Assembly (NCBI GenBank): GCA_016708875.1
Contig: JADJFA010000009.1
Location: 248,001 to 312,000, forward strand
From: Lewinellaceae bacterium
Lineage (GTDB): Bacteria > Bacteroidota > Bacteroidia > Chitinophagales > Saprospiraceae
Length of the DNA: 64,000 nucleotides
Direction of reading: 5' to 3'
Of this stretch, positions 16,898-23,966 are shown in pieces. The notes under the pieces were generated by a model that was not told the origin of the DNA, did not search any database, and saw nothing but the letters and a program-made list of their open reading frames with translations. The first letter of the stretch is position 1; each line of letters starts with the position of its first letter. Made by a program: the position numbers and the translations under genes.

Positions 16898-18064
16898 TTA
16901 TATCCTGTTCACCTTAGCCCTCAAAATATGATCCGCCAGCACCAATGCGGCCATTGCCTCCACAATCGGAACCGCACGTGGAACGACACATGGGTCGTGC
17001 CGACCTTTGCCTTGGAGGGTCACGGTTTCACCTTCCGCATTCAGAGTTTCCTGGTCGCGCATGATGGTCGCTACGGGCTTGAAGGCAACCCGAAAATAGA
17101 TGTCCATGCCATTGGAAATACCGCCTTGGATGCCGCCGGAGTGGTTGGTTGTGGTTAATGGGTGACCCTCCTTCGCTAAGGCTACGGCGGGTAAATTGGT
17201 GATTGGTGATTGGTGATTGGCGACTGGTGACTCATGACTTGTGACTTGTAACTTGTGACTTTGATCTGTAAAAAGATCATTGTGTTCTGAGCCCCGCATT
17301 TTCACTCCTGCAAAACCAGAGCCGTACTCGAAACCTTTGACGGCGTTGATACTGAGCATGGCCTTTCCAAGATCGGCTTGTAGTTTGTCGAAAACAGGTG
17401 CGCCAAGACCGGTTGGGCATCCGCGCACCACACCTGTCACCACACCACCGATGGTGTCGCCTTCTTTTCGGATTTCTTTGATGAGCGAAATCATCTTTTC
17501 GGCCAAAGCAGGATCGGGACAACGAACGTCGTTGGTTTCAGTGAGCGAGAGATCGAGTTCTGTGTAATTTTTTTCCAGTTCTAAATGCCCGACTTGACTC
17601 ACGAAGGCTTGAATTTCAATGCCTTGTGTGCGCAAAAGCAGTTTTGCCAAAGCGCCAGCGGCCACACGCGTGGCAGTTTCCCGGGCACTGCTACGGCCTC
17701 CTCCACGGTAATCCCGATGACCGAATTTTGCCTGCCAGCTGTAGTCCGCATGGCTGGGTCGGAACGCCGTGGCGAGATGGTCGTAGTCGGCGCTGCGCTG
17801 ATCTTCGTTGGGGATGAGAAAAGCGATGGGCGTCCCGGTAGTGCGCCCTTCAAACACGCCGCTGAGCACCTGCACGGTGTCACTTTCTTTACGTTGGCTG
17901 ACAATGCTGCTTTGTCCGGGTCGGCGGCGGTCAAGTTCGCTTTGAATAAATTCCAGATCAAAATCCAGTCCTGCCGGACATCCGTCTACCACGCAGCCGA
18001 TGGCCACGCCATGGGATTCGCCAAAAGAAGTAACCTTGAAGAGCTGGCCGAAAGTGTTGGACAT
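16898..18064 (-). CDS. aroC: Chorismate synthase with a repeat-derived insertion
   Basis: Makes chorismate from 5-enolpyruvylshikimate 3-phosphate, the last common step of aromatic amino acid synthesis, using reduced FMN. Family signatures are all present: GNTFGQLFKVTSFGESHG at the N-terminus (His of ESHG), DRRRPGQ, GTPIAFLIPN, the DYRGGGRSSARETATRVAAGA flavin region, and NHSGGIQGGISNGMDI near the C-terminus. Length is 388 residues, about 30 more than usual. The excess lies between EHNDLF and TTTNHSGG, where the DNA is a REP-like unit plus a minisatellite (17163-17265), read as LQVTSHESPVANHQ ... NLPAVALAKEGHP. The insertion falls in a surface loop region of the family and keeps the frame, so the enzyme may still work. 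Confidence 0.93.
   Translation of the reverse strand: MSNTFGQLFKVTSFGESHGVAIGCVVDGCPAGLDFDLEFIQSELDRRRPGQSSIVSQRKESDTVQVLSGVFEGRTTGTPIAFLIPNEDQRSADYDHLATAFRPSHADYSWQAKFGHRDYRGGGRSSARETATRVAAGALAKLLLRTQGIEIQAFVSQVGHLELEKNYTELDLSLTETNDVRCPDPALAEKMISLIKEIRKEGDTIGGVVTGVVRGCPTGLGAPVFDKLQADLGKAMLSINAVKGFEYGSGFAGVKMRGSEHNDLFTDQSHKLQVTSHESPVANHQSPITNLPAVALAKEGHPLTTTNHSGGIQGGISNGMDIYFRVAFKPVATIMRDQETLNAEGETVTLQGKGRHDPCVVPRAVPIVEAMAALVLADHILRAKVNRI
17163..17265. repeat. REP-like unit and gtgattg/gtgacttg minisatellite inside aroC
   Basis: 17163-17193 is a REP-like unit (accctccttcgctaaggc, then tacggcgggtaaa). 17194-17265 is a run of degenerate 7-bp units (ttggtga, tgattgg, then gtgactt). Both types also occur between genes in this window (37530-37675, 38614-38680). 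Here they are translated. Confidence 0.85.
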
Positions 18065-18071
18065 GGTGTAG

Positions 18072-18219
18072 CGCGAAATTCATTTCGCGTTGGGCAAAAG
18101 TAGGGAGGCGAACCCTGTAGCGCGAAATTCATTTCGCGGAGTGCCAGAATGATACAAGTGGCAGTGGTGTGTCGAAATGAATTTCGATTTACAAAAAAGG
18201 GTGTCGAAATGAATTTCGA
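18072..18219. repeat. Cluster of four palindromes around gaaattcatttc
   Basis: Two copies of cgcgaaattcatttcgcg (18072-18089, 18121-18138) are followed by two copies of tcgaaatgaatttcga (18172-18187, 18204-18219), spaced 32-51 bp apart. The second pair has the core inverted. They start eight bases upstream of the aroC start codon, so they occupy its promoter region. Confidence 0.9.
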
Positions 18220-18224
18220 CCAAC

Positions 18225-18262
18225 AAAAAAAAAGCAGGAAGCCAAGAAGGAGGCCACCTGCT
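18225..18262 (-). terminator. Terminator-like hairpin on the minus strand with no assigned gene
   Basis: Stem gcaggtggcc / ggcttcctgc (18252-18261 with 18234-18243, two mismatches) is followed on the minus strand by nine T. It would end a transcript coming from 18263-18700 on the minus strand, where no convincing gene is seen. Confidence 0.6.
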
Positions 18263-18665
18263 GCTGCACTGGATGATGATGAAAAATGGATTAACGAACC
18301 TAGTTTTGATTAAAACCGAAAGCATAAGGGGGTAATGTTGTTAGCCCAAAATGAAGTGCTTTCGCAAAATGTGGTGAGGAGACCAGCCCTACCCCCCAGA
18401 TGGACTGGTCCCTCGCCCACGGGCTTAAGACCGCATTTGGCCTTAATTTCTTACACAGAATTTGTCCTCGTTTTTCCGAATGTGCTCGCGTCCAGAGTCT
18501 GTCATAGGCAGCAGCGTTCGTGATTATACATAAGGCAACTACTGTGCCACAATTAACAAATGGGCAACATTTTTTTGAGACTAACAAGTCTTATGCAGGG
18601 GTATTTTTTGTTAATAGGCATTGATTTTCAGTATTTTAAGTTGTAATTGCAATTGACGGACATTT
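18263..18665. other. About 400 bp without a recognised gene, possibly a small RNA
   Basis: No convincing protein is seen. On the minus strand a 95-codon frame (18300-18587) lacks any family pattern. A stem is possible between gaccag (18380-18385) and ctggtc (18405-18410). A terminator-like hairpin follows at 18225-18262, so a minus-strand structured RNA is possible, but I could not match it to a known RNA. Confidence 0.25.
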
Positions 18666-18697
18666 TGGCAGCATCGTTGCAATGGCACAGGCTTTGA
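18666..18697 (+). promoter_or_regulatory. Two tandem sigma-54-like -24/-12 elements before htpG
   Basis: 18666-18681 reads TGGCAGCATCGTTGCA and 18683-18697 reads TGGCACAGGCTTTGA. Compared with the sigma-54 consensus TGGCACGRNNNTTGCW, each has the GG and the TTG at the right 10-bp spacing with one or two mismatches elsewhere. They lie 70-100 bp before the htpG start. Matches are by eye only. Confidence 0.4.
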
Positions 18698-18767
18698 AAG
18701 AGAGATGTAGGCGAATTTGAGATTGTTTCCTCAAAATATCAACAACCAATCAACGAATCAACATACC

Positions 18768-20639
18768 ATGCAGACCGGTACCATTTCTGTCCAGACGGAG
18801 AACATTTTCCCCATCATCAAAAAATTCCTCTACTCCGATCACGAAATATTCCTCCGGGAACTCGTGTCGAACGCAGTGGATGCGACCACCAAACTTCAAG
18901 TGCTCGCCCTGCGCGGAGAACTGAAGCAGGAAATCGGCGACAATACCATCGAAATCATCTGTGAGGATGACCAAAAGCGCTTGATTATCCGCGACAAAGG
19001 CATCGGTATGACCGAAGAGGAGGTGCTTAAATACCTCAACCAAATCGCGTTTTCCAGTGCGAGCGAATTCCTTGAAAAATACCAGGACAGCGGCATCATC
19101 GGCCATTTTGGCCTTGGTTTCTATTCCGCATTCATGGTGGCAGATAAAGTAGAGGTGGTCACCAAATCCTGGCAGGAAGGCGCGGAAGCCGTGCGCTGGA
19201 CTTGTGCAGGAGATCCGTCCTACAGCATCGAACCCGCCCCCGAAAAAACTGCGCGCGGCACTGACATCATTCTCTATATCAATCAAGAGAATCAGGAATT
19301 TTTAGAAAAAAACCGCCTGGAAGGGTTGCTGGAAAAATACTGCCGCTACCTGCCTGTGCCAATTCAATTTGGCACACGAACCGAATATGTTGAAACCGGC
19401 GAAGGCGACGACAAAAAGGAAGATAAAGTTGAGGTTCCAAATATCATCAACGACACCCGCCCGATTTGGAAACGCCAACCAACGGAATTGCAGGACGAAG
19501 ATTACCGGGCTTTTTACCGCCAAATGTTCCCCATGTCGGCTGAGCCGATGTTCTGGATTCATCTGAACATTGATTTCCCGTTCAACCTCACAGGGGTATT
19601 GTATTTCCCAAAAATCGGCGGAAACGCCATGGAACTGAACCGCAACAAAATCCACCTGTATTCCAATCAGGTATTTGTGACAGACGACGTGCGCGACATC
19701 GTGCCAGAATGGCTGCAACTCCTGCATGGCGTGATTGACTCGCCCGACATTCCGCTCAATGTGTCGCGTTCCTACCTTCAGGCCGATGGCAACGTGAAGA
19801 AAATCAGCGAGCACATCACCAAAAAAGTAGCGGACAAACTCCACGAATTATTCAAATCTGACCGCCCCGCTTTTGAGCAAAAATGGCGGGATTTGGGCGT
19901 TTTTGTAAAATACGGGATTATTTCCGACAAGAAATTTGAAGATCGCGCCAACAATTTCGCGCTGGTGGAAAACACCAAAGGCGCGTTTGCTTTGTTGAGC
20001 GAATACAAGGAAAAAATCAAAGAAAACCAGACCGATAAGCACGGGAAAGTCATCATTATTTACACCAATGATGTGGAAGGCCACCATGCCCAAATCCACG
20101 CTGCCGAAGCACGTGGCTATGATGTCTTGCGCCTCGATACCGTGCTGGACAATCACTGGATTCAACACCTGGAATACCGTTCCGAACTCGGGATGTCCTT
20201 CGTTCGCGTAGACTCTGCCACTGCCGACCATCTGGTGGAAAAGGACGAAAAGCGCGAATCTGTGCTGTCCGAGCAAGAACAAACAGACGTAAAATATTTT
20301 GAAAAGGCCCTTAACGGCCAGGTTGGCGCTTCTGTGGAACTCTCTCCTTTATCGCCAGATGACCAGCCGGTGCAAATCGTGAAGCCCGAATTTATGCGCC
20401 GAATGAAAGAAATGCAATCTATGCATGGCATGGGCGGCCTGGGAGATTTTCCAGATTCTTACAATGCGGTGGTGAACTCCAACCACCCGCTCATTGTGAA
20501 TAAACTATTGAAAATCAATGGAGAAGAGGAACAGATCGGCTTTTCAAAATACCTGCTGCATCTCGCGCTATTGCAACAAGGGATGCTGCGCGGTGAGGCA
20601 TTAACAGGGTTCGTGAAGGAGACTTTAGGGAAGCTGTGA
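18768..20639 (+). CDS. htpG: Hsp90-family chaperone HtpG
   Basis: An ATP-dependent cytoplasmic chaperone of 623 residues. I chose the ATG at 18768 because it gives the normal HtpG start (MQTGTISVQTENIFPIIKKF). GHKL ATPase motifs are visible: FLRELVSNAVDA (Asn and Glu for Mg/ATP), IRDKGIGMTEEE, SGIIGHFGLGFYSAFMV and GTDIILYI. The middle domain has the family signature LYFPKIGGN and LNVSRSYLQ (Arg contacting the gamma-phosphate). The C-terminal dimerisation domain ends in TGFVKETLGKL, with no MEEVD motif, as in bacteria. Bacteroidota htpG genes are usually stress-induced. The sequence upstream has sigma-54-like sites rather than an obvious TAnnTTTG element. It is followed by a long repeat block, so it is probably monocistronic. 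Confidence 0.96.
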   Translation: MQTGTISVQTENIFPIIKKFLYSDHEIFLRELVSNAVDATTKLQVLALRGELKQEIGDNTIEIICEDDQKRLIIRDKGIGMTEEEVLKYLNQIAFSSASEFLEKYQDSGIIGHFGLGFYSAFMVADKVEVVTKSWQEGAEAVRWTCAGDPSYSIEPAPEKTARGTDIILYINQENQEFLEKNRLEGLLEKYCRYLPVPIQFGTRTEYVETGEGDDKKEDKVEVPNIINDTRPIWKRQPTELQDEDYRAFYRQMFPMSAEPMFWIHLNIDFPFNLTGVLYFPKIGGNAMELNRNKIHLYSNQVFVTDDVRDIVPEWLQLLHGVIDSPDIPLNVSRSYLQADGNVKKISEHITKKVADKLHELFKSDRPAFEQKWRDLGVFVKYGIISDKKFEDRANNFALVENTKGAFALLSEYKEKIKENQTDKHGKVIIIYTNDVEGHHAQIHAAEARGYDVLRLDTVLDNHWIQHLEYRSELGMSFVRVDSATADHLVEKDEKRESVLSEQEQTDVKYFEKALNGQVGASVELSPLSPDDQPVQIVKPEFMRRMKEMQSMHGMGGLGDFPDSYNAVVNSNHPLIVNKLLKINGEEEQIGFSKYLLHLALLQQGMLRGEALTGFVKETLGKL

Positions 20640-20661
20640 TTTTCGTGGTTAAACCATGGAT

Positions 20662-20868
20662 CATCCCGAATTTAATGCAGCCCCAGAGGGGCTAAATCCC
20701 TGCCTACCGGCAGGCAGGTCGGTAGAAAATAAATAAAATCGTGTTGGCGTGCCGTAGGTACGCTATCTGCGAGTGTGAGATAGCGTACCTACGGCACGCT
20801 TTTCCATCGAAATATTCATTTCTACCGAGATTACGTCCCTCTGGGACGACTATAATACAAAATTCGGG
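20662..20868. repeat. Nested palindromic repeat block after htpG
   Basis: Outer arms catcccgaattt (20662-20673) and its complement aaattcgggatg (near 20857-20868) enclose smaller elements: gcagccccagagggg with ccctctgggacg, the palindrome ctgcctaccggcaggcag at 20699-20717, and the perfect hairpin at 20747-20799. No gene is present. Confidence 0.7.
20747..20799. repeat. Perfect 22-bp-arm hairpin
   Basis: Arms 20747-20768 (gcgtgccgtaggtacgctat then ct) and 20778-20799 are exact inverted complements with a 9-nt loop. It is nested in the larger block at 20662-20868. Confidence 0.9.
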
Positions 20869-20869
20869 A

Positions 20870-21107
20870 TGACTCATGCGAATCAGGGGTTAAACGTTGT
20901 GGTAATCGACTTTTTAGAGCCACGTAGTGGTCCCGACTAAACTCGGGATTTATAGAATCCGACGAAAAAGAGATCGGAACCGCGTAGCGGTGACACGGTG
21001 CCGCCGCTACGCGGCTCTGAAAAGGTGGAAAATCCGTTTTCTATAAACGGAGTCACCACTACGTGGTTTTTAACACCTTTTTGCCCCTGATTCGCATGAT
21101 CCATGTT
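20870..21107. repeat. About 240-bp inverted-repeat element with atgcgaatcagggg ends
   Basis: The left end carries atgcgaatcaggggttaaa (20876-20894), and the right end carries its near complement with cccctgattcgcat (about 21086-21099). Inside are palindromes ccacgtagtgg and accactacgtgg, a stem of gaaccgcgtagcggt with gccgctacgcggctc, and atagaatccg with its partner. The same cccctgattcgcatga end recurs at 58061-58076. No coding capacity; a non-autonomous element is possible. Confidence 0.65.
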
Positions 21108-21141
21108 GAAATAAATTCGCTCAGAAGAGTCGAGAGTCCGC

Positions 21142-21762
21142 CTAATCAGTAGCCGCCACTTTTTCAAACTTCCAGCCCTCGCTTTTCAATTTTTCCAAAA
21201 CTTTTGGAAGAGCAAAACGCATCCTTGTTTCCGCTTTCAGGCTGTCGTGAAACAGGACGATGGAGCCAGGCTGGATATTTTCCAGTACATTTTGTAGGCA
21301 TTTTTCAGGAGAAATTTTTGGGTCAAAATCTCCGCTCAGCACATCCCACATCACGATGCGGTATTGAGATTTCAGTCGGCGTGTTTGGGAAGGCTTCAGT
21401 GTGCCATAAGGCGGGCGGAACAGCGAGCTGGATACCATTTCTGCGCAGCGTTCCACGTTTTCCAGATAGTCGGAAGTGTCTGTTCCCCAACCTTTTAGGT
21501 GGTTGAAAGTATGGTTTCCGACGGCATGGCCTTCGGCTAAAATTCGTTGGAAAATGTCAGGGTACTTCCGAACATTGTCGCCCACGCAAAAGAAAGTTGC
21601 TTTTGCTCCATAGTCACTAAGTGTATCCAAAACCCAGGGCGTGGCCTCTGGTATTGGGCCGTCGTCGAAGGTAAGGAAAATCACTTTTTCCGTTGTAGGG
21701 ACGTGCCACATGTAGCTAGGCAGGAGGGTTTGGAGTAGACGGGGTGTTTTTGAGAGGTACAT
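21142..21762 (-). CDS. Polysaccharide deacetylase (NodB-type, CE4)
   Basis: A metal-dependent deacetylase of N-acetylated sugars. I chose the ATG at 21762 (MYLSKTPRLLQ) because the 49 residues before it overlap unrelated repeat-poor sequence and no homologous feature is there. CE4 motifs in order: FLTFDDGP (two Asp, catalytic base and metal), NHTFNH (two His metal ligands), RPPYG, a variant DVLSGDFD, and VLFHDSL (catalytic His). The protein is 206 residues, one short CE4 domain. It has no clear signal peptide, so peptidoglycan or another intracellular or exported glycan could be the substrate. It is convergent with htpG and divergent from gltX. Confidence 0.88.
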   Translation of the reverse strand: MYLSKTPRLLQTLLPSYMWHVPTTEKVIFLTFDDGPIPEATPWVLDTLSDYGAKATFFCVGDNVRKYPDIFQRILAEGHAVGNHTFNHLKGWGTDTSDYLENVERCAEMVSSSLFRPPYGTLKPSQTRRLKSQYRIVMWDVLSGDFDPKISPEKCLQNVLENIQPGSIVLFHDSLKAETRMRFALPKVLEKLKSEGWKFEKVAATD

Positions 21763-22052
21763 CAGTAAGGAAATCCTTTTTGTCAGTAGAATAGGTGTGG
21801 ATTGGCTGCATACGCCGAGTGTTTGCGAAACGCAGGTTTTCGCAAGACAGGTGAATGGGGACAAAAGGTTGGAGTACTCCGATTGCGCCAGAATCCGACA
21901 AGTTGGCAAGTCATGGTTTTCCTGCCGGAAAACTATTATTTTGCAAGCTGTTCACGAAGCGCGACGGCTCGACATCATTGGGTCGCCGCGTTTTTTTGTC
22001 AAACCAAACCCCGCAAGACCACCGAACCATCAAACTTTCAAATCATCTTTCT

Positions 22053-23567
22053 GTGGTCCGCGTAAGATTTGCTCCATCCCCCACTGGCGCGCTGCACATC
22101 GGCGGCGTGCGCACGGCCTTGTACAATTACCTTTTTGCCCGTCAGCAGGGTGGCACGTTTATTCTCCGCATAGAGGATACCGATCAGGGTCGCTATGTGC
22201 CTGGTGCCGAAGATTACATTATTGAATCATTGCGTTGGGTGGGCCTGCTGCCCGACGAAGGGGTAGGCTTTGGTGGCGCAGACGGGCCGTACCGGCAGAG
22301 TGACCGCAAGGAAATTTACCAAAAATACGCGCACGAGTTAGTAGAGCGTGGTCATGCCTATTATGCTTTTGATACCCCGGAGGAACTGGATGTTCGCCGC
22401 CAGGCGGAGGAGCATTTTACCTACAATCATTTGACGCGCAATGGTTTGTCGAACAGTTTAACGCTCGATGCGGTGGAATCGAAACGCCGTTTGTCAGCGG
22501 CTGAGCCCTTCGTTGTGCGCCTGAAAGTGGAGCCAGGGAGTAGTATCCACATCCACGACCTGATACGGGGCGACGTGGTGTTTGAGAGCAGCGAATTGGA
22601 CGATAAGGTACTCTTGAAGGCGGACGGAATGCCAACGTACCACCTCGCCAATATCGTGGACGACCATTTGATGCGCATCACACATGTGATACGCGGAGAG
22701 GAGTGGTTGCCCAGTACCGCACACCACATTCTGCTTTACGAGGGCTTTGGTTGGGAGGCAACAATGCCGCAGTTTTCGCATTTGCCCCTGATTATGAAAC
22801 CCGTCGGGAATGGCAAATTGAGCAAACGAGATGGGGCCAAGTTTGGCATTCCGGTGTTTCCACTTGGCTGGAAAGGCGAAACGGCGGAGGAGAGTTTTGG
22901 CGGCTTCCGCGAGGCGGGTTTTTTGCCAGAAGCCGTGGTCAATTTCCTCGCGCTGCTCGGATGGCACCCGGGGGGAGATCAGGATGTATTCTCCTTGGAG
23001 GAGTTAATTAAATTGTTTTCTATTGAACATATCGGGAAGAGCGGGGCGAGATTTGACTACGAAAAAGCAAAGTCTTTCAATCAAAAATATATACACGCAA
23101 TGGACGATGCGGCTCTGGCCAAGCACGTCCGCCCGCTCGCGGATGCAAAGGGCTACCGCGTTTCCGACGCGTTTTTGGAAAAAGCCATTGCTTTGATGAA
23201 AGAGCGCGTTACGTTTTTGACTGACTTTGTCGAAATGGGGTATTACCTCTTTGAGCCTGTACGAGCATACGACGAGGAGACCTTACAAAAGCGTTGGAAT
23301 GGCGACATAGCGGCAGTTTTTACTGAATTGACAGAAAAACTGGCTACTTTTGATCTCTTCAAGGCGCTGGAATTGGAAGAAGCAGTCAAAACTTTTATTC
23401 AAGAAAAGGGCTTGAAGCCTGGGGATATTTTACCATTGCTGCGTATCGCCATCGTGGGTACCATGAAAGGACCTGCCGTATTTGAGACTGCAGAGGTGTT
23501 GGGTCGTGAGGAGACGGTGGCGCGGTTGAAGGGCCTGGTAGGCAATCAAAGCGGGAAATTCAATTGA
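22053..23567 (+). CDS. gltX: Glutamyl-tRNA synthetase
   Basis: Charges tRNA-Glu (and possibly tRNA-Gln) in the cytoplasm. I chose GTG at 22053 because it gives the family start VRFAPSPTGALHIGGVRTAL, with the HIGH-type motif HIGG. The upstream ATG at 21855 would add 66 residues unlike any GltX. Other class I features are FILRIEDTD, GDVVF, the KLSKRDG form of KMSKS, and the C-terminal anticodon-binding helices (about 330-500). Length of 504 residues is normal. No Shine-Dalgarno sequence is visible, as is usual in the phylum. It is followed after 70 bp by a small gene in the same direction. Confidence 0.95.
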   Translation: MVRVRFAPSPTGALHIGGVRTALYNYLFARQQGGTFILRIEDTDQGRYVPGAEDYIIESLRWVGLLPDEGVGFGGADGPYRQSDRKEIYQKYAHELVERGHAYYAFDTPEELDVRRQAEEHFTYNHLTRNGLSNSLTLDAVESKRRLSAAEPFVVRLKVEPGSSIHIHDLIRGDVVFESSELDDKVLLKADGMPTYHLANIVDDHLMRITHVIRGEEWLPSTAHHILLYEGFGWEATMPQFSHLPLIMKPVGNGKLSKRDGAKFGIPVFPLGWKGETAEESFGGFREAGFLPEAVVNFLALLGWHPGGDQDVFSLEELIKLFSIEHIGKSGARFDYEKAKSFNQKYIHAMDDAALAKHVRPLADAKGYRVSDAFLEKAIALMKERVTFLTDFVEMGYYLFEPVRAYDEETLQKRWNGDIAAVFTELTEKLATFDLFKALELEEAVKTFIQEKGLKPGDILPLLRIAIVGTMKGPAVFETAEVLGREETVARLKGLVGNQSGKFN

Positions 23568-23637
23568 TTGATGATTGCAGATTGATTTTTGAAGTTTTCT
23601 TACACGCCATAATTACCCATTCCGGAACACAATAATT

Positions 23638-23835
23638 ATGAACAAATCAAAACGCAATAAGCCCGCGCCTTTACCTACCTCTGAAATGGCTACGGCGGGT
23701 AAACCAGAAACGAAGGATCTGCAAAAAATCAGCCTTCATGTGAATGAGTTTGGCGAAATTGTTCGCGACGTAAAGACCGACGATATCAATGCCTTTTTGG
23801 ATGAAAATGTGCCAGACAAGAAGTTTGCTGAGTAG
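23638..23835 (+). CDS. Small conserved-looking hypothetical protein, 65 aa
   Basis: Begins with a basic stretch (NKSKRNKPAP), followed by an acidic, well-structured half (LQKISLHVNEFGEIVRDVKTDDINAFLDENVPDKKF). This second half reads as a real small protein with an amphipathic helix. Between them, MATAGKP is encoded by a REP-like half unit (ggctacggcgggt, 23688-23700). It probably shares the gltX transcript. Function unknown. Confidence 0.6.
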   Translation: MNKSKRNKPAPLPTSEMATAGKPETKDLQKISLHVNEFGEIVRDVKTDDINAFLDENVPDKKFAE

Positions 23836-23841
23836 TTAAGT

Positions 23842-23955
23842 TACAAGTTTTCAAGTTTCAAGTAGCAAGTTACAAGTTACAAGTTCCAAGCCACGATTCC
23901 CGGTAGATTGAAACTTGAAAGATTGATACTTTCCACTTGAAACTTTCAACTCAAT
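23842..23955. repeat. caagttacaagtt minisatellite with inverted arms
   Basis: Degenerate units of aagtt(a/t)caagt repeat from 23842 to 23890, and the complementary type (acttgaaactttcaac) appears at 23935-23952. The gap between the 65-aa gene and the adhesin holds nothing else. Confidence 0.7.
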
Positions 23956-23966
23956 AACCCGTCCGT

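Noticed and set aside
17200..17270. CRISPR array in the repeats inside aroC
   Set aside because: Units are 7 bp and degenerate, with no spacers; it is a minisatellite.
18300..18587. A 95-codon minus frame before htpG
   Set aside because: No recognised domain, irregular composition; a structured RNA is as likely.
21855..22052. 66-residue N-terminal extension of gltX
   Set aside because: Not found in the family; the GTG at 22053 gives the exact GltX start.
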